DNA of 62,804 nucleotides, from contig CANRIU010000008.1 of the NCBI GenBank assembly GCA_947630755.1, positions 1 to 62,804 of the forward strand. The letters run 5' to 3'. Below, piece by piece: positions 34,101 through 41,507 of the stretch. The stretch is from an uncultured Oscillospiraceae bacterium (GTDB taxonomy: Bacteria; Bacillota; Clostridia; Oscillospirales; Oscillospiraceae). A program made the position numbers and the translations under genes. The notes under the pieces are model-generated. The model searched no databases and was not told the DNA's origin. It worked only from the letters and a program-made list of their open reading frames with translations. The stretch's first letter is position 1. Every line of letters starts with the position of its first letter.

Positions 34101-34551
34101 AGTCAAGCTCCTTCCTCAGCATCGCCCTCGCCCGCTGGAGGCGCGTCTGCACACATGTTTTGGTGACCTTAAGTATCCGCGCCGTCTCCGTCTGGTCCAT
34201 GCCCTCGAAGCAGTATAGATGTACCACTGCCCGGTACTTCTCCGGCAGGCGCCACACCGCCTCCAGGACCTCGTCCCCATCCGCGCCGGGCCTGTCCGGG
34301 ATAAGCTCGCTGAGCTCCTGTCCCTGCCTGTCCGGCGAGCGCAGCATATTCCTGCACTGGTTGGCCGCGCATGTGAGCAGCCACGCCTTATCGCTGCCCT
34401 GCCGGCGCCTCATCCGCCCCTCGCATAGCTTCAGGAACACCCCCTGGCACACATCCTCGGCATCCTCCCGGGAGCCCAGCATACTGAGTGCAAGGCGGTA
34501 CACATCGTCCCCGTAGAGCCCGAATAGCCGCAGGATCTCGTCCCTGTCCAT
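34090..34551 (-). CDS. ECF-type RNA polymerase sigma factor
   Basis: 153 residues from the ATG at 34551 (GGAAGGTGA upstream). Region 2: YGDDVYRLALSMLGSREDAED and VCQGVFLKLCEG; region 4: LPEKYRAVVHLYCFEGMDQTETARILKVTKTCVQTRLQRAR in the usual order. Directs RNA polymerase to a small regulon; usually autoregulated, but I could not define a matching upstream promoter. Overlaps the membrane partner gene, the usual sigma/anti-sigma arrangement. Confidence 0.93.
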   Translation of the reverse strand: MDRDEILRLFGLYGDDVYRLALSMLGSREDAEDVCQGVFLKLCEGRMRRRQGSDKAWLLTCAANQCRNMLRSPDRQGQELSELIPDRPGADGDEVLEAVWRLPEKYRAVVHLYCFEGMDQTETARILKVTKTCVQTRLQRARAMLRKELDYEF

Positions 34552-34628
34552 ACTGTCACCTTCCTTGTCGCGACACCCATATAACAACCCTGCCCCCGGG
34601 ATTATCACAAAGAAACCAAAATATTCTT

Positions 34629-34666
34629 AAAAAAGCGGCGTATGGAGCTCCATACGCCGCTTTTTT
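34629..34666. terminator. Bidirectional terminator
   Basis: AAAAAAGCGGCGTATGGAG / CTCCATACGCCGCTTTTTT, a perfect palindrome next to the stop of the ATP-grasp gene. Confidence 0.9.
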
Positions 34667-35859
34667 CACTGACACGCCAGCGTGTCCTTATAAAACTGGT
34701 CCATCTCCTCCCGGGTGGAGAACACCGCGATATACATCTGGTTTCCCATCGCCCCCGCCAGCACCTGCGGTATGGTGCCCATGAGCTTCATCCGCGTGCC
34801 GTATTTGCGCATGATGTCCTCGTGGCTCATGACGAACCTCTTCCCGTCCCGGCGTCCCAGGTACGCGCAGAAGTAGTGGTCCTTCTCCGGGATGCTCGTC
34901 TTGTCAAAGGCTATCATGTCCGCCCAGACCTTGTACACGTTTGTTCCGTGGGCGTAATCTATCATATCCGGGGTGTATCCGCCGCTGGGGCGCATATTTA
35001 CCTCCGGCCCCACAAGGTCCCCCTTCTTCCCGAGCCCCTCCTGATCGCAGGTGAGGCGGAAAAACTCAAAGTGTATAAATCGGCTCCTGACGCCGAAGGC
35101 CTTCGCCGTGGCCCGCCCGGCGGCTCTGGTGTCCTCCGGCAGGTCCCGGAGGATGTAGTACACGGAGTTGTCGGCGTCGTTTACGATGTCCATGATGGAC
35201 ACCGGCGTCACGTTCCCCGTCTCGAGCATCGGCTCGCCGCGGGAGTCGTAGATGGCATCGTAGGAATTTACCTCCGCCCGGACATACTCCTCCATGATGT
35301 AGCTCACCTTCGGGTCACGCTTTTCAAAAAACCTGTCCAGGTCCCCGTCGGACTTCAGCGCGTGTGTATCCGAGGCCCCCACGCCGTTGTCCGGCTTCAC
35401 CACCACGGGGTAGCCGACCCGGGCGATAAACTCCCGGCAGTCCTCCGGCCCCTCCACGATGTGCCACCGCGCCGTGGGTATCCCCGCCCTGCGGTAGTAC
35501 TCCTTCATCTGGGACTTAAGCTTTATTGCCGGCATGTCCGCCTCTTGGAACCCGGAGGTTATGTGGAACGCCGTCCTCAGCCTGGCGTCCCGTTCCAGCC
35601 AGTACTCGTTGTTTGACTCAAGCCAGTCTATGGGCCCGTGCTTGAATATCAGAAACGCCACCGCCCGGTAAACGGAGTCGTAGTTCTCCAGGTTGTCCAC
35701 CTTGTAATACTCGGTCAGATTCTCCCGAAGCCCGGGGCTGAGCCGCTCGTATCGCTCGTCGCCTATCCCCAGCACGTTCATGCCGTTTGCCCGAAGCTCC
35801 CGGCAGAAAAGCCAGTAGTTCGCTGGAAAATTCGGAGAGATGAATATTACGTTCTTCAC
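34666..35859 (-). CDS. ATP-grasp enzyme (ligase-like)
   Basis: 397 residues from the GTG at 35859; GGTGG lies close upstream. N-terminal Rossmann-like pre-ATP-grasp part (KNVIFISPNFPANYWLFCRELRANG split at 20), then ATP-grasp domain with VGYPVVVKPDNGVGASDTH, YIMEEYVRAEVNSYDAIYD, FIHFEFFRL and a metal-binding EVNMRPSGG. Would join a carboxylate to an amine or similar nucleophile using ATP; substrate unknown. Followed by terminator; 19 bp downstream of an esterase gene with which it is probably co-transcribed. Confidence 0.85.
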   Translation of the reverse strand: MKNVIFISPNFPANYWLFCRELRANGMNVLGIGDERYERLSPGLRENLTEYYKVDNLENYDSVYRAVAFLIFKHGPIDWLESNNEYWLERDARLRTAFHITSGFQEADMPAIKLKSQMKEYYRRAGIPTARWHIVEGPEDCREFIARVGYPVVVKPDNGVGASDTHALKSDGDLDRFFEKRDPKVSYIMEEYVRAEVNSYDAIYDSRGEPMLETGNVTPVSIMDIVNDADNSVYYILRDLPEDTRAAGRATAKAFGVRSRFIHFEFFRLTCDQEGLGKKGDLVGPEVNMRPSGGYTPDMIDYAHGTNVYKVWADMIAFDKTSIPEKDHYFCAYLGRRDGKRFVMSHEDIMRKYGTRMKLMGTIPQVLAGAMGNQMYIAVFSTREEMDQFYKDTLACQ

Positions 35860-35878
35860 TTGGCGCCACCCCCGGTAA

Positions 35879-36655
35879 TTATGTATTCTCCCCGTAAAAC
35901 AGCGTATCCATAAAAAACGGTATCTGCTTTTCCCAGCTCGCCTCGCAGTGCTCGCCGCCGGGGACAATCCTCGCGTTGACGAATACTCCCCGCTCCATGA
36001 GTATGGATGCCACCCTGCCGAAGCGCTTAGCCAGCCTCATGTCCGGCAGGAACCTCATCTCCCCGGAGCCGTAGTCCATGTAAACCACCGTCCCCGGCTC
36101 CAGCGGCGCCGTGCGCAGGAGCCTGTCCAGCTTCCCCGGCGCCACCACCACCGTGGGCGACAGCGCCGCGGCCCGGGAGAACACGCTGTTGTACGCCGTC
36201 ACGGCGTAGAGGCTCATAAGTCCCCCCATGGAGCTTCCCGCGATGAAGGTGTGCTCCCTGTCCGGAATGGTCGGGTAATGGCTGTCGATATACGGCTTGA
36301 AGGAGTTTACGAACCACTCCATAGTTTCCCGCCCCCGGCCCTTCTTATACCCGAGCCCCGGCGCGATGAAATCAAAGGGCGAGTACTCCGAAAGCCTCTC
36401 CCCGTTCTCTCCGTGGCTGCACTCCGCCGCCGCCACGATGAGCGGCAGGCCCGTGCGCTCCAGATACTCCTTCATGCCCCAGCTCTTGCCGTAGGTCGCG
36501 TCCTCGTCGAAGAACACATTGTGCCCGTCAAACATGTATAACACCGGAAACCGTGCCTCCGGGTCGCTCTTCGCCGCCTCCGGGATGTACGCGTACGCGA
36601 ATCTCTCCTTCTCCCCGGTGAGCTCCGGCAGAGTGACAGTCCACTTCTCGACCAT
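35879..36655 (-). CDS. Esterase, enterochelin-esterase-like alpha/beta hydrolase
   Basis: 258 residues from ATG at 36655 (AAGGAGTGATC upstream); the in-frame extension crosses a terminator. Esterase-D family: PVLYMFDGHNVFFDED, LIVAAAECSHGENGERLSEYSPF, nucleophile elbow AGSSMGGLMSLYA (Ser in G-S-S-M-G), and a late HCEASWEKQIPFF with the probable catalytic His. Cytoplasmic, no signal peptide. Pairs with the ATP-grasp gene; substrate unknown. Confidence 0.88.
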   Translation of the reverse strand: MVEKWTVTLPELTGEKERFAYAYIPEAAKSDPEARFPVLYMFDGHNVFFDEDATYGKSWGMKEYLERTGLPLIVAAAECSHGENGERLSEYSPFDFIAPGLGYKKGRGRETMEWFVNSFKPYIDSHYPTIPDREHTFIAGSSMGGLMSLYAVTAYNSVFSRAAALSPTVVVAPGKLDRLLRTAPLEPGTVVYMDYGSGEMRFLPDMRLAKRFGRVASILMERGVFVNARIVPGGEHCEASWEKQIPFFMDTLFYGENT

Positions 36656-36773
36656 TAAGATCACTCCTTTTTTTGTGTGCGCTGTTAGTGTACCACGCCG
36701 CGGGCGAAATTTCAACCCCGAACCCCCGCGAAAAAGGGCCGTCAACAGAGGCTTTGCCCTTGTCGACGGCCTG

Positions 36774-36813
36774 AAAAGCCCGAAACCGTCCGGTTTCGGG
36801 CTTTTTGCTTTTT
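36774..36813. terminator. Terminator with adjacent GTCGAC repeat
   Basis: AAAAGCCCGAAACC / GGTTTCGGGCTTTTT hairpin. The preceding TTGTCGACGGCCTGA resembles TTTGTCGACGGCTTGAG near 7232-7250 (opposite strand), a small dispersed repeat. Confidence 0.85.
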
Positions 36814-36864
36814 GAATCGGATTTGATTCTGATGAGAAGGCCCCATGCCGCATTGCCGGGCCCC

Positions 36865-37233
36865 TCATCCCCCCAGCACGGTCCGCCAGTATGTGAGTAC
36901 GATGTACAGCGCCAGGGCGTCGAAGGCGAGATAGGCGAGAAAGCACACCCACAGGCCCACACGCGCCAGCGGGCGGCGGCGGAAGTGGTAGAGGGTCCAG
37001 AGGGACGCGGGGATGAGGACAAACTTCAGCCCCAGCGTGGCCCAGGGGGTACTGAGGATTCCGCCGAAGAAGGGGTTCATCTCAAAGCTCCCCGGAATGA
37101 GCCGCAGGCCCACGGTGGTGTAGATGAAGTCCAGAAGGCTCAGGACCTGCGTACCCACGGCGAGGGCCAGGTATAGCCTTGCGTGTACCTGGCCCTTGCG
37201 AGCTTCCCCGGTTCGGTTTTCTGCTTGCGTCAT
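36865..37233 (-). CDS. Small four-helix membrane protein, DUF5658-like
   Basis: 122 residues from the ATG at 37233 (AAGGAG upstream). Membrane segments near 21-42, 52-75, 76-95 and 97-118. The LLDFIYTTVGLRLIPGSFEMNPFFG segment, cut at LDFIYTT and FEMNPFFG, matches the D..T..G....E.NP pattern of DUF5658 proteins. Function unknown. It has its own start, after a terminator, opposite the RAYT gene. Confidence 0.75.
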   Translation of the reverse strand: MTQAENRTGEARKGQVHARLYLALAVGTQVLSLLDFIYTTVGLRLIPGSFEMNPFFGGILSTPWATLGLKFVLIPASLWTLYHFRRRPLARVGLWVCFLAYLAFDALALYIVLTYWRTVLGG

Positions 37234-37307
37234 AAGGCGCGCTCCTTGCAATTATTTTCCGAAAATGATATGATACATGTAAGATTTTAACGTAAGGGGC
37301 GAGGGTC

Positions 37308-38132
37308 ATGCCCAGACGGTCCCGGAAAATGAGCGAAAGCGGTATCCACCACATCATGCTCCGCGGTATTAACCGCTCCGCGATTTTCCACGACGAGGAG
37401 GACTGCGAGGTCTTTCTCCAGTACCTCTCCGAGAGCCTCACGCCCCCGCCGGCGGGACTGAGTGACGGTTTTTTTGTCACACCGGAGCCGTGCGGAGGTG
37501 GGACTAAAGAACCGTCCCTCTGTAACGCCCGCCCCGCCCAGATCTACGCCTACTGCCTCATGGGCAACCACGTCCATCTGCTCATGAAGGCCGGGGACGA
37601 GCCGCTGTCCTCGCTTTTCAAGCGCTTCGGCGTCCGGTACGTCTACTGGTACAACCACAAGTATGACCGGGTTGGCCACCTCTTTCAGGACCGCTTCAAA
37701 AGCGCCCCCGTGGAGGACGACGCCTACCTCCTGGCGGTGTACCGCTACATTGCACAGAACCCGGTGAAGGCCGGCCTGTGCGAAAAGCCCGGCAGCTACC
37801 GCTGGGCCAGCTTCGGAAACCCGAGGCCCGACCTGCGCTGCGCCCCGCTGCCCGCGGACTATACGGAGGAGCAGCTGCGGGAATACGTCCTCTCCGATCA
37901 GCCGGACCTCCACCCCTTCCCGGAGCGCGTCACCGACCGGGAGGCGGAGGCGCTGCTGAAAAAGGTGACGGGGGTAAAGTACGCAGGGGAGATGCAGGGG
38001 ATGCCCCCGGAAAAGCTCGGGGAGTATTGCGCCGCATTGGCGGGTAGAGGCGTTACACTGAGACAAATTGAACGTTTGAGCGGAATATCCCGAAGAAATT
38101 TGGCGAGATATATGGAAAGATACGGGGACTGA
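37308..38132 (+). CDS. REP-associated tyrosine transposase (RAYT, Y1_Tnp/TnpA_REP)
   Basis: 274 residues. IS200-like Y1 nuclease fold: SGIHHIMLRGINRSAIFHDEE at the start, HUH motif HVH at 88-90 (MGNHVHLLMKAG), tyrosine-bearing helix RYVYWYNHKYDRVGHLFQDR (110-129), and YIAQNPVKAGLC. A C-terminal helix-turn-helix (LRQIERLSGISRRNLARYM) follows. It nicks and moves single-stranded REP hairpins; the repeats it should use lie directly downstream. Residues about 52-73 are encoded by a REP copy inserted in frame, absent from normal family members. Confidence 0.92.
   Translation: MPRRSRKMSESGIHHIMLRGINRSAIFHDEEDCEVFLQYLSESLTPPPAGLSDGFFVTPEPCGGGTKEPSLCNARPAQIYAYCLMGNHVHLLMKAGDEPLSSLFKRFGVRYVYWYNHKYDRVGHLFQDRFKSAPVEDDAYLLAVYRYIAQNPVKAGLCEKPGSYRWASFGNPRPDLRCAPLPADYTEEQLREYVLSDQPDLHPFPERVTDREAEALLKKVTGVKYAGEMQGMPPEKLGEYCAALAGRGVTLRQIERLSGISRRNLARYMERYGD
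37462..37526 (+). repeat. REP-like unit inserted in the RAYT reading frame
   Basis: GTGACGGTTTTTTTGTCACACCGGAG opens it (shown in parts: GACGGTTTTT, GACACCGGAG in the outside copies) and AAAGAACCGTCCCTC closes it, as in the downstream REP units. It adds about 22 residues without breaking the frame. Confidence 0.8.
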
Positions 38133-38352
38133 CAGGTAAGTCTCCGCATCAAACCCACCCCGGCGTCCCAAGGGGACGGTTCTTGTGAGTCGCTTCGCGC
38201 CCCACGATTAACCGTCCCCTTGAACCGCCTCCTCAAAAAACGAAACGCAAACTGAGCAGTCTCCCTGCCTCACGGGGACGGTTTTTGTGGGACACCGGAG
38301 CGTAAGCGCAGGTGGTTCACAAGAACCGTCCCCAGTGGGGCACGCGGAGAAT
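38131..38352 (+). repeat. REP/BIME unit, tandem copy 1
   Basis: 222-bp unit starting right at the RAYT stop (GACAGGTAAGTCTCC). Contains two inverted REP pairs: AAGGGGACGGTT / AACCGTCCCCTT and GGGGACGGTTTTTGTG / CACAAGAACCGTCCCC. Confidence 0.92.
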
Positions 38353-38572
38353 GACAGGTAAGTCTCCGCATCAAATCCACCCCGGAGTCCCAAGGGGACG
38401 GTTCTTGTGAGTCGCTTCGCGCCCCACGATTAACCGTCCCCTTGAACCGCCTCCTCAAAAAACGAAACGCAAACTGAGCAGTCTCCCTGCCTCACGGGGA
38501 CGGTTTTTGTGGGACACCGGAGCGTAAGCACAGGTGGTTCACAAGAACCGTCCCCAGTGGGGCACGGTGGGA
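38353..38572 (+). repeat. REP/BIME unit, tandem copy 2
   Basis: Almost identical head-to-tail copy of the preceding unit, differing at a few bases (for example GCGCAGG to GCACAGG). It ends at CCCCAGTGGGGCACG. Confidence 0.92.
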
Positions 38573-38611
38573 GGGTCAGTTAAAGTATGTCAGGTCGCGA
38601 CGGAAGTTGCC

Positions 38612-38686
38612 CAAAAGAACCGTCCCCTTGTATCTTCAAAAGAACCGTCCCCTTGTATCTTCAAAAGAACCGTCCCCTTGTATCTA
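38612..38686 (+). repeat. Three tandem 25-bp REP half-units
   Basis: CAAAAGAACCGTCCCCTTGT plus ATCTT repeated three times at 38612, 38637 and 38662; the third ends one base before the TGA of the pilin-like gene. Confidence 0.92.
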
Positions 38687-40015
38687 TCAATTCCCGCCAA
38701 ACAGGACATCAAGAATTGTGGAGAGGTCTTCGTCGCTAAACCCCTTTTCCAGTGCGCCGCTGCTTGTAAGTGACTCACTATTATCATTGATTGCCCGCAT
38801 TGCGGCGATATATCCGTTTATATCGTCCTTACCGCCGCCGTTTTCCAAATAATCGGTGAACATATCCAGATTTCCATTATTGGGATCGGTCAGTACAGCT
38901 GCCGCACTTTTTACATTCAGCAGCGCGGTTATGTCTGGGTTGGCGGTGTTTAGACCGTCAGAAATGGATTTATAATATTCCGCCACGGTCGTTTCGCTTC
39001 CGTCGTCAAGTACAATTTTGTCGCTTCCTCTATCAGAATTGGCATAGCCTGTCAGGACACCGTAAACTAACGCGGCTGTGGGTACAAGAGCAGTTGTATC
39101 ACTTCCAAACCCAAGAAGTTCGTAATCTCCCGTAGTCACCGCATTCATGACAGTATCGGCGGTCAGGTCTTTAGACTCTTGAGCAACGCTCATTACGATT
39201 GCGTTTAATTTTGCGTTGTTATATGCGTTGACAGCCGCTATATAACCTGGGTCATCTTCACCGCCATCATAATCAGCGGGGTTCGGAGCGGCAGTGTATC
39301 CGTTATCGCTTAAAAGTTGCTGCGCACTCGGTGACAGAAGCATGTCAATAAGTGCTGGAGAAAGGCTTTGCAATACTTTCCCCGCAGATTGTACAACGTG
39401 GTCTACCTCACCCAAAAGTTCGGGCATGGACATATTTTCACCAAATGAAGAGTTGGCAAAATTCTCTTTATCTTCACCTTCAAGCACATACTCGAATTTA
39501 TCTCCGTTCGGCATTTCGACTTCAACGACCGTCTTTCCATTCTTTTCAACAGGAGGACGGATTTTTACACCACTTGCGGTTGTAATCGTACCGTCGGGGA
39601 GTTCTCCGATAAACCCCCCTTTGTTGCGGTCATATCCGAGGCTCACAAAGCATTTAAAATTCTTATCTTCGTTTCCCTTATAGTACTTCATGAACGTATC
39701 GGTCAAATTCGTAAGCTCTACATCGTCTTTATTGCCGTAACCAATTTCACTGATTACTCCGTCAACAAGTTCTGCTTTGCCCTGCTCCGGCAGGCCCGCT
39801 ATGCCCTCCTCGGCGCAGGCCGAGGCGAAAGCGGTATTCACCGCTCCCAGAAGCTCCAGGTCCGCGGCCTCCCGCGCTTTTTCTATGTACCCGCTGTACG
39901 CCACTGCGCCCACGCCCGCCAGTATCGCCAGCACCGCAATGACCACCACCAGCTCCACCAGCGTAAAGCCCGCGTCGCCGTATCGGCGAACAGGTTTTGA
40001 AGAATCCCGTCTCAT
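38687..40015 (-). CDS. Pilin-like surface protein with type IV prepilin leader
   Basis: 442 residues, ATG at 40015 with GGGAGGT 7 bases upstream. Class III leader MRRDSSKPVRRYGDAG is cut before F17 (GFTLVELVVVIAVLAILAGV), with the conserved Glu at mature position 5; followed by a helix (GYIEKAREAADLELLGAV). The rest is a large hydrophilic domain without cysteine pairs I can assign, much bigger than a normal major pilin, so it may be a minor pilin or adhesin. No pilus assembly genes are nearby. Codons are GC-rich up to about residue 78 and then clearly AT-richer. Upstream is the invertible promoter segment, facing away here. Confidence 0.88.
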   Translation of the reverse strand: MRRDSSKPVRRYGDAGFTLVELVVVIAVLAILAGVGAVAYSGYIEKAREAADLELLGAVNTAFASACAEEGIAGLPEQGKAELVDGVISEIGYGNKDDVELTNLTDTFMKYYKGNEDKNFKCFVSLGYDRNKGGFIGELPDGTITTASGVKIRPPVEKNGKTVVEVEMPNGDKFEYVLEGEDKENFANSSFGENMSMPELLGEVDHVVQSAGKVLQSLSPALIDMLLSPSAQQLLSDNGYTAAPNPADYDGGEDDPGYIAAVNAYNNAKLNAIVMSVAQESKDLTADTVMNAVTTGDYELLGFGSDTTALVPTAALVYGVLTGYANSDRGSDKIVLDDGSETTVAEYYKSISDGLNTANPDITALLNVKSAAAVLTDPNNGNLDMFTDYLENGGGKDDINGYIAAMRAINDNSESLTSSGALEKGFSDEDLSTILDVLFGGN

Positions 40016-40102
40016 GCTTTTTACCTCCCTGTAAAATATTCGTCAGAGTGAATAAAAATATTGAAGAACCCGCCCTCAGCCCGCATCTCCCCGCCGGGAA
40101 CG

Positions 40103-40128
40103 GCGACATTATAAATATAATGTCACCA
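40103..40128 (+). repeat. Left inverted repeat (recombination site)
   Basis: Nearly palindromic core GACATTATA-AA-TATAATGTC with flanking GC and ACCA. Identical over 26 bp to the reverse complement of 40398-40423. Two half-sites around a 2-bp asymmetric centre is the layout of tyrosine recombinase sites. Confidence 0.88.
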
Positions 40129-40324
40129 CTTCCCCGCCCCGGGGCCTGCCCCGGGGCGCACGCCGGGGGGCGGATTTTCGCCGATTTGACGGCAGGGCGG
40201 TGTTTTGGACATGCTTTCGCCCGCCCTCGCCGGACTTTTAAAAACAAAGGTCCGGAGGGGGCGCGTCGCGGCGTGCTCTCTTATGTATCCGAATGAAAAT
40301 TTTTACGTTTTTTCTCGCCAGCTA

Positions 40325-40353
40325 TTGACATTTTCGTCATTTAGCCGTATATT
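40325..40353 (+). promoter_or_regulatory. Sigma-A promoter inside the invertible segment
   Basis: TTGACA, 17-bp spacer, TATATT (TATAAG follows 3 bases later). Points right, into the 3' end of the recombinase gene on its antisense strand. Confidence 0.8.
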
Positions 40354-40397
40354 TATAAGGAAGAATTTCATGAGGCTTGCGTTTTCCCGCCGTTGAA

Positions 40398-40423
40398 TGG
40401 TGACATTATATTTATAATGTCGC
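40398..40423 (-). repeat. Right inverted repeat (recombination site)
   Basis: Reverse complement is identical to the left repeat; here the 2-bp centre reads TT. Its last base is also the last base of the recombinase stop codon. Confidence 0.88.
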
Positions 40424-41313
40424 TATATTTTTTTGCCCTTTTTCCGCTTTTTCCGGCGCGGAGGTCCCGGGGGCTCGGGGCGTCCCGCAAGGCCAAGGCC
40501 CTCGATGATGCACCGCTGCTCCTCGCAGGGCGCCTTGAGGTATATGCGCGTCGTCTCCATGCTCCCGTGGCCCAGTATCGCCGCCAGCGCCGCCACGTCC
40601 CGGGTCCTGCCGTAGTAGCTTCTGGCAAAGAGCTTCCTTAGGTTGTGGGGAAAGACCTTCCCCGGGGCGACCCCGGCCCGCCGTGCCGTGCGTTTCATCA
40701 TCGCCCAGACGCTCCTTCGCCCGATGGGCCCTCCGTCCCGCCCGAGAAACACGGGGCCGGAGACGATGCCCTGCTCCCCGGCAAATTTCAGAAGCTTTTT
40801 CCGCAGCTGCCCCGGGATGAGTATCTCCCGGGTCTTGTTTTTGCACCTCACCCGCGCCCGCCCCTCTCTCGCCGCCTCCACGGTGATGTAGGCAAGCTCC
40901 GAGACCCGGATGCCCGTGCCGCCGATAGTCTCGATGATAAGCCTGTGCCGGGGCCTCGCGGCGGCGGTCAGCGCGTCGTACTCCGCCCGGGTGAGGCTCC
41001 GGTCCTCCGGGGCGAAGGGGCTGGGCTGGCTCCTCACCCGCTTTGTCCGGCAGTCCGTCCACCCGGCGAATTTGAAGAACGCATTCAGCGACGCGAGGAT
41101 GGTGTTGACGCTCCCCGCCGCGTACCCCTGGGCACACAGCCGCTCCTTGTACCCCCGTGTCCCCTCCGCGCTGGCAACCCCTTCACCCAGGTAAAGCGCG
41201 TAGCACTTCACATCGTGAAGGTATCTCTCAATGGTGTGGCGGCTCCGCTCCTCAGATATGAGGTGCAGATAAAAAAGTGACATCAGTTTTTTTGTGATTT
41301 TTCTCTGAATCAT
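40423..41313 (-). CDS. Tyrosine site-specific recombinase (probable DNA invertase)
   Basis: 296 residues, AAGGAGATCGAT then ATG. N-terminal SAM-like core-binding domain (LMSLFYLHLISEERSRHTIE), then catalytic domain with the complete set: R136 (GGTGIRVSEL), Lys near 158-160 (CKNKTRE), H223-x-x-R226 (PHNLRKLF), H249 (LGHGS) and nucleophile Y258 (TTRIYLK). XerC/D-like length. Its stop codon touches the right inverted repeat, so it is the obvious enzyme for the switch. A plain phage integrase is less likely since no att sites or phage genes are adjacent. Confidence 0.9.
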   Translation of the reverse strand: MIQRKITKKLMSLFYLHLISEERSRHTIERYLHDVKCYALYLGEGVASAEGTRGYKERLCAQGYAAGSVNTILASLNAFFKFAGWTDCRTKRVRSQPSPFAPEDRSLTRAEYDALTAAARPRHRLIIETIGGTGIRVSELAYITVEAAREGRARVRCKNKTREILIPGQLRKKLLKFAGEQGIVSGPVFLGRDGGPIGRRSVWAMMKRTARRAGVAPGKVFPHNLRKLFARSYYGRTRDVAALAAILGHGSMETTRIYLKAPCEEQRCIIEGLGLAGRPEPPGPPRRKKRKKGKKI

Positions 41314-41507
41314 ATCGATCTCCTTGCAGGTTTACCCAATTTTCTTCTTGAAACAGCGAAAATATATGATATTATTTGAATATAATTTAAAATTTAAAAG
41401 AAAAAAACGCGCATTTACCATATTTTGGGCTATAAATCCGCCCCCGAAGCCCAAATGAACGATATTTGGAGAAAAATCCGCCCCGTCCCGTTTTGGAGTG
41501 AAAAAGT

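Larger units (their letters stand above)
40103..40423. other. Candidate invertible promoter segment
   Basis: 321 bp bounded by perfect 26-bp inverted repeats, placed between the pilin-like gene and the tyrosine recombinase gene. It carries one consensus promoter pointing right (away from the pilin), a CCGGAC/GTCCGG hairpin (40229-40255) and a GC-rich GCCCCGGGG/CCCCGGGGC hairpin near the left end. Inversion would put the -10 at about 40173-40178 reading left, giving a 150-nt leader to the pilin ATG. Confidence 0.8.

Noticed and set aside
37287-38171. 294-codon minus-strand frame opposite the RAYT gene
   Set aside because: Mirror of GC-rich codons in the transposase; low-complexity Val/Gly/Arg product, no ribosome site, while the plus frame has a full HUH domain.
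38131-38700. CRISPR array
   Set aside because: Repeats are inverted REP pairs and gapless 25-bp tandem units without spacers; no cas genes in the window.
40103-40423. Ordinary phage att site and integrase
   Set aside because: The repeats are inverted, not direct, enclose a promoter instead of an element, and no phage genes adjoin the recombinase.
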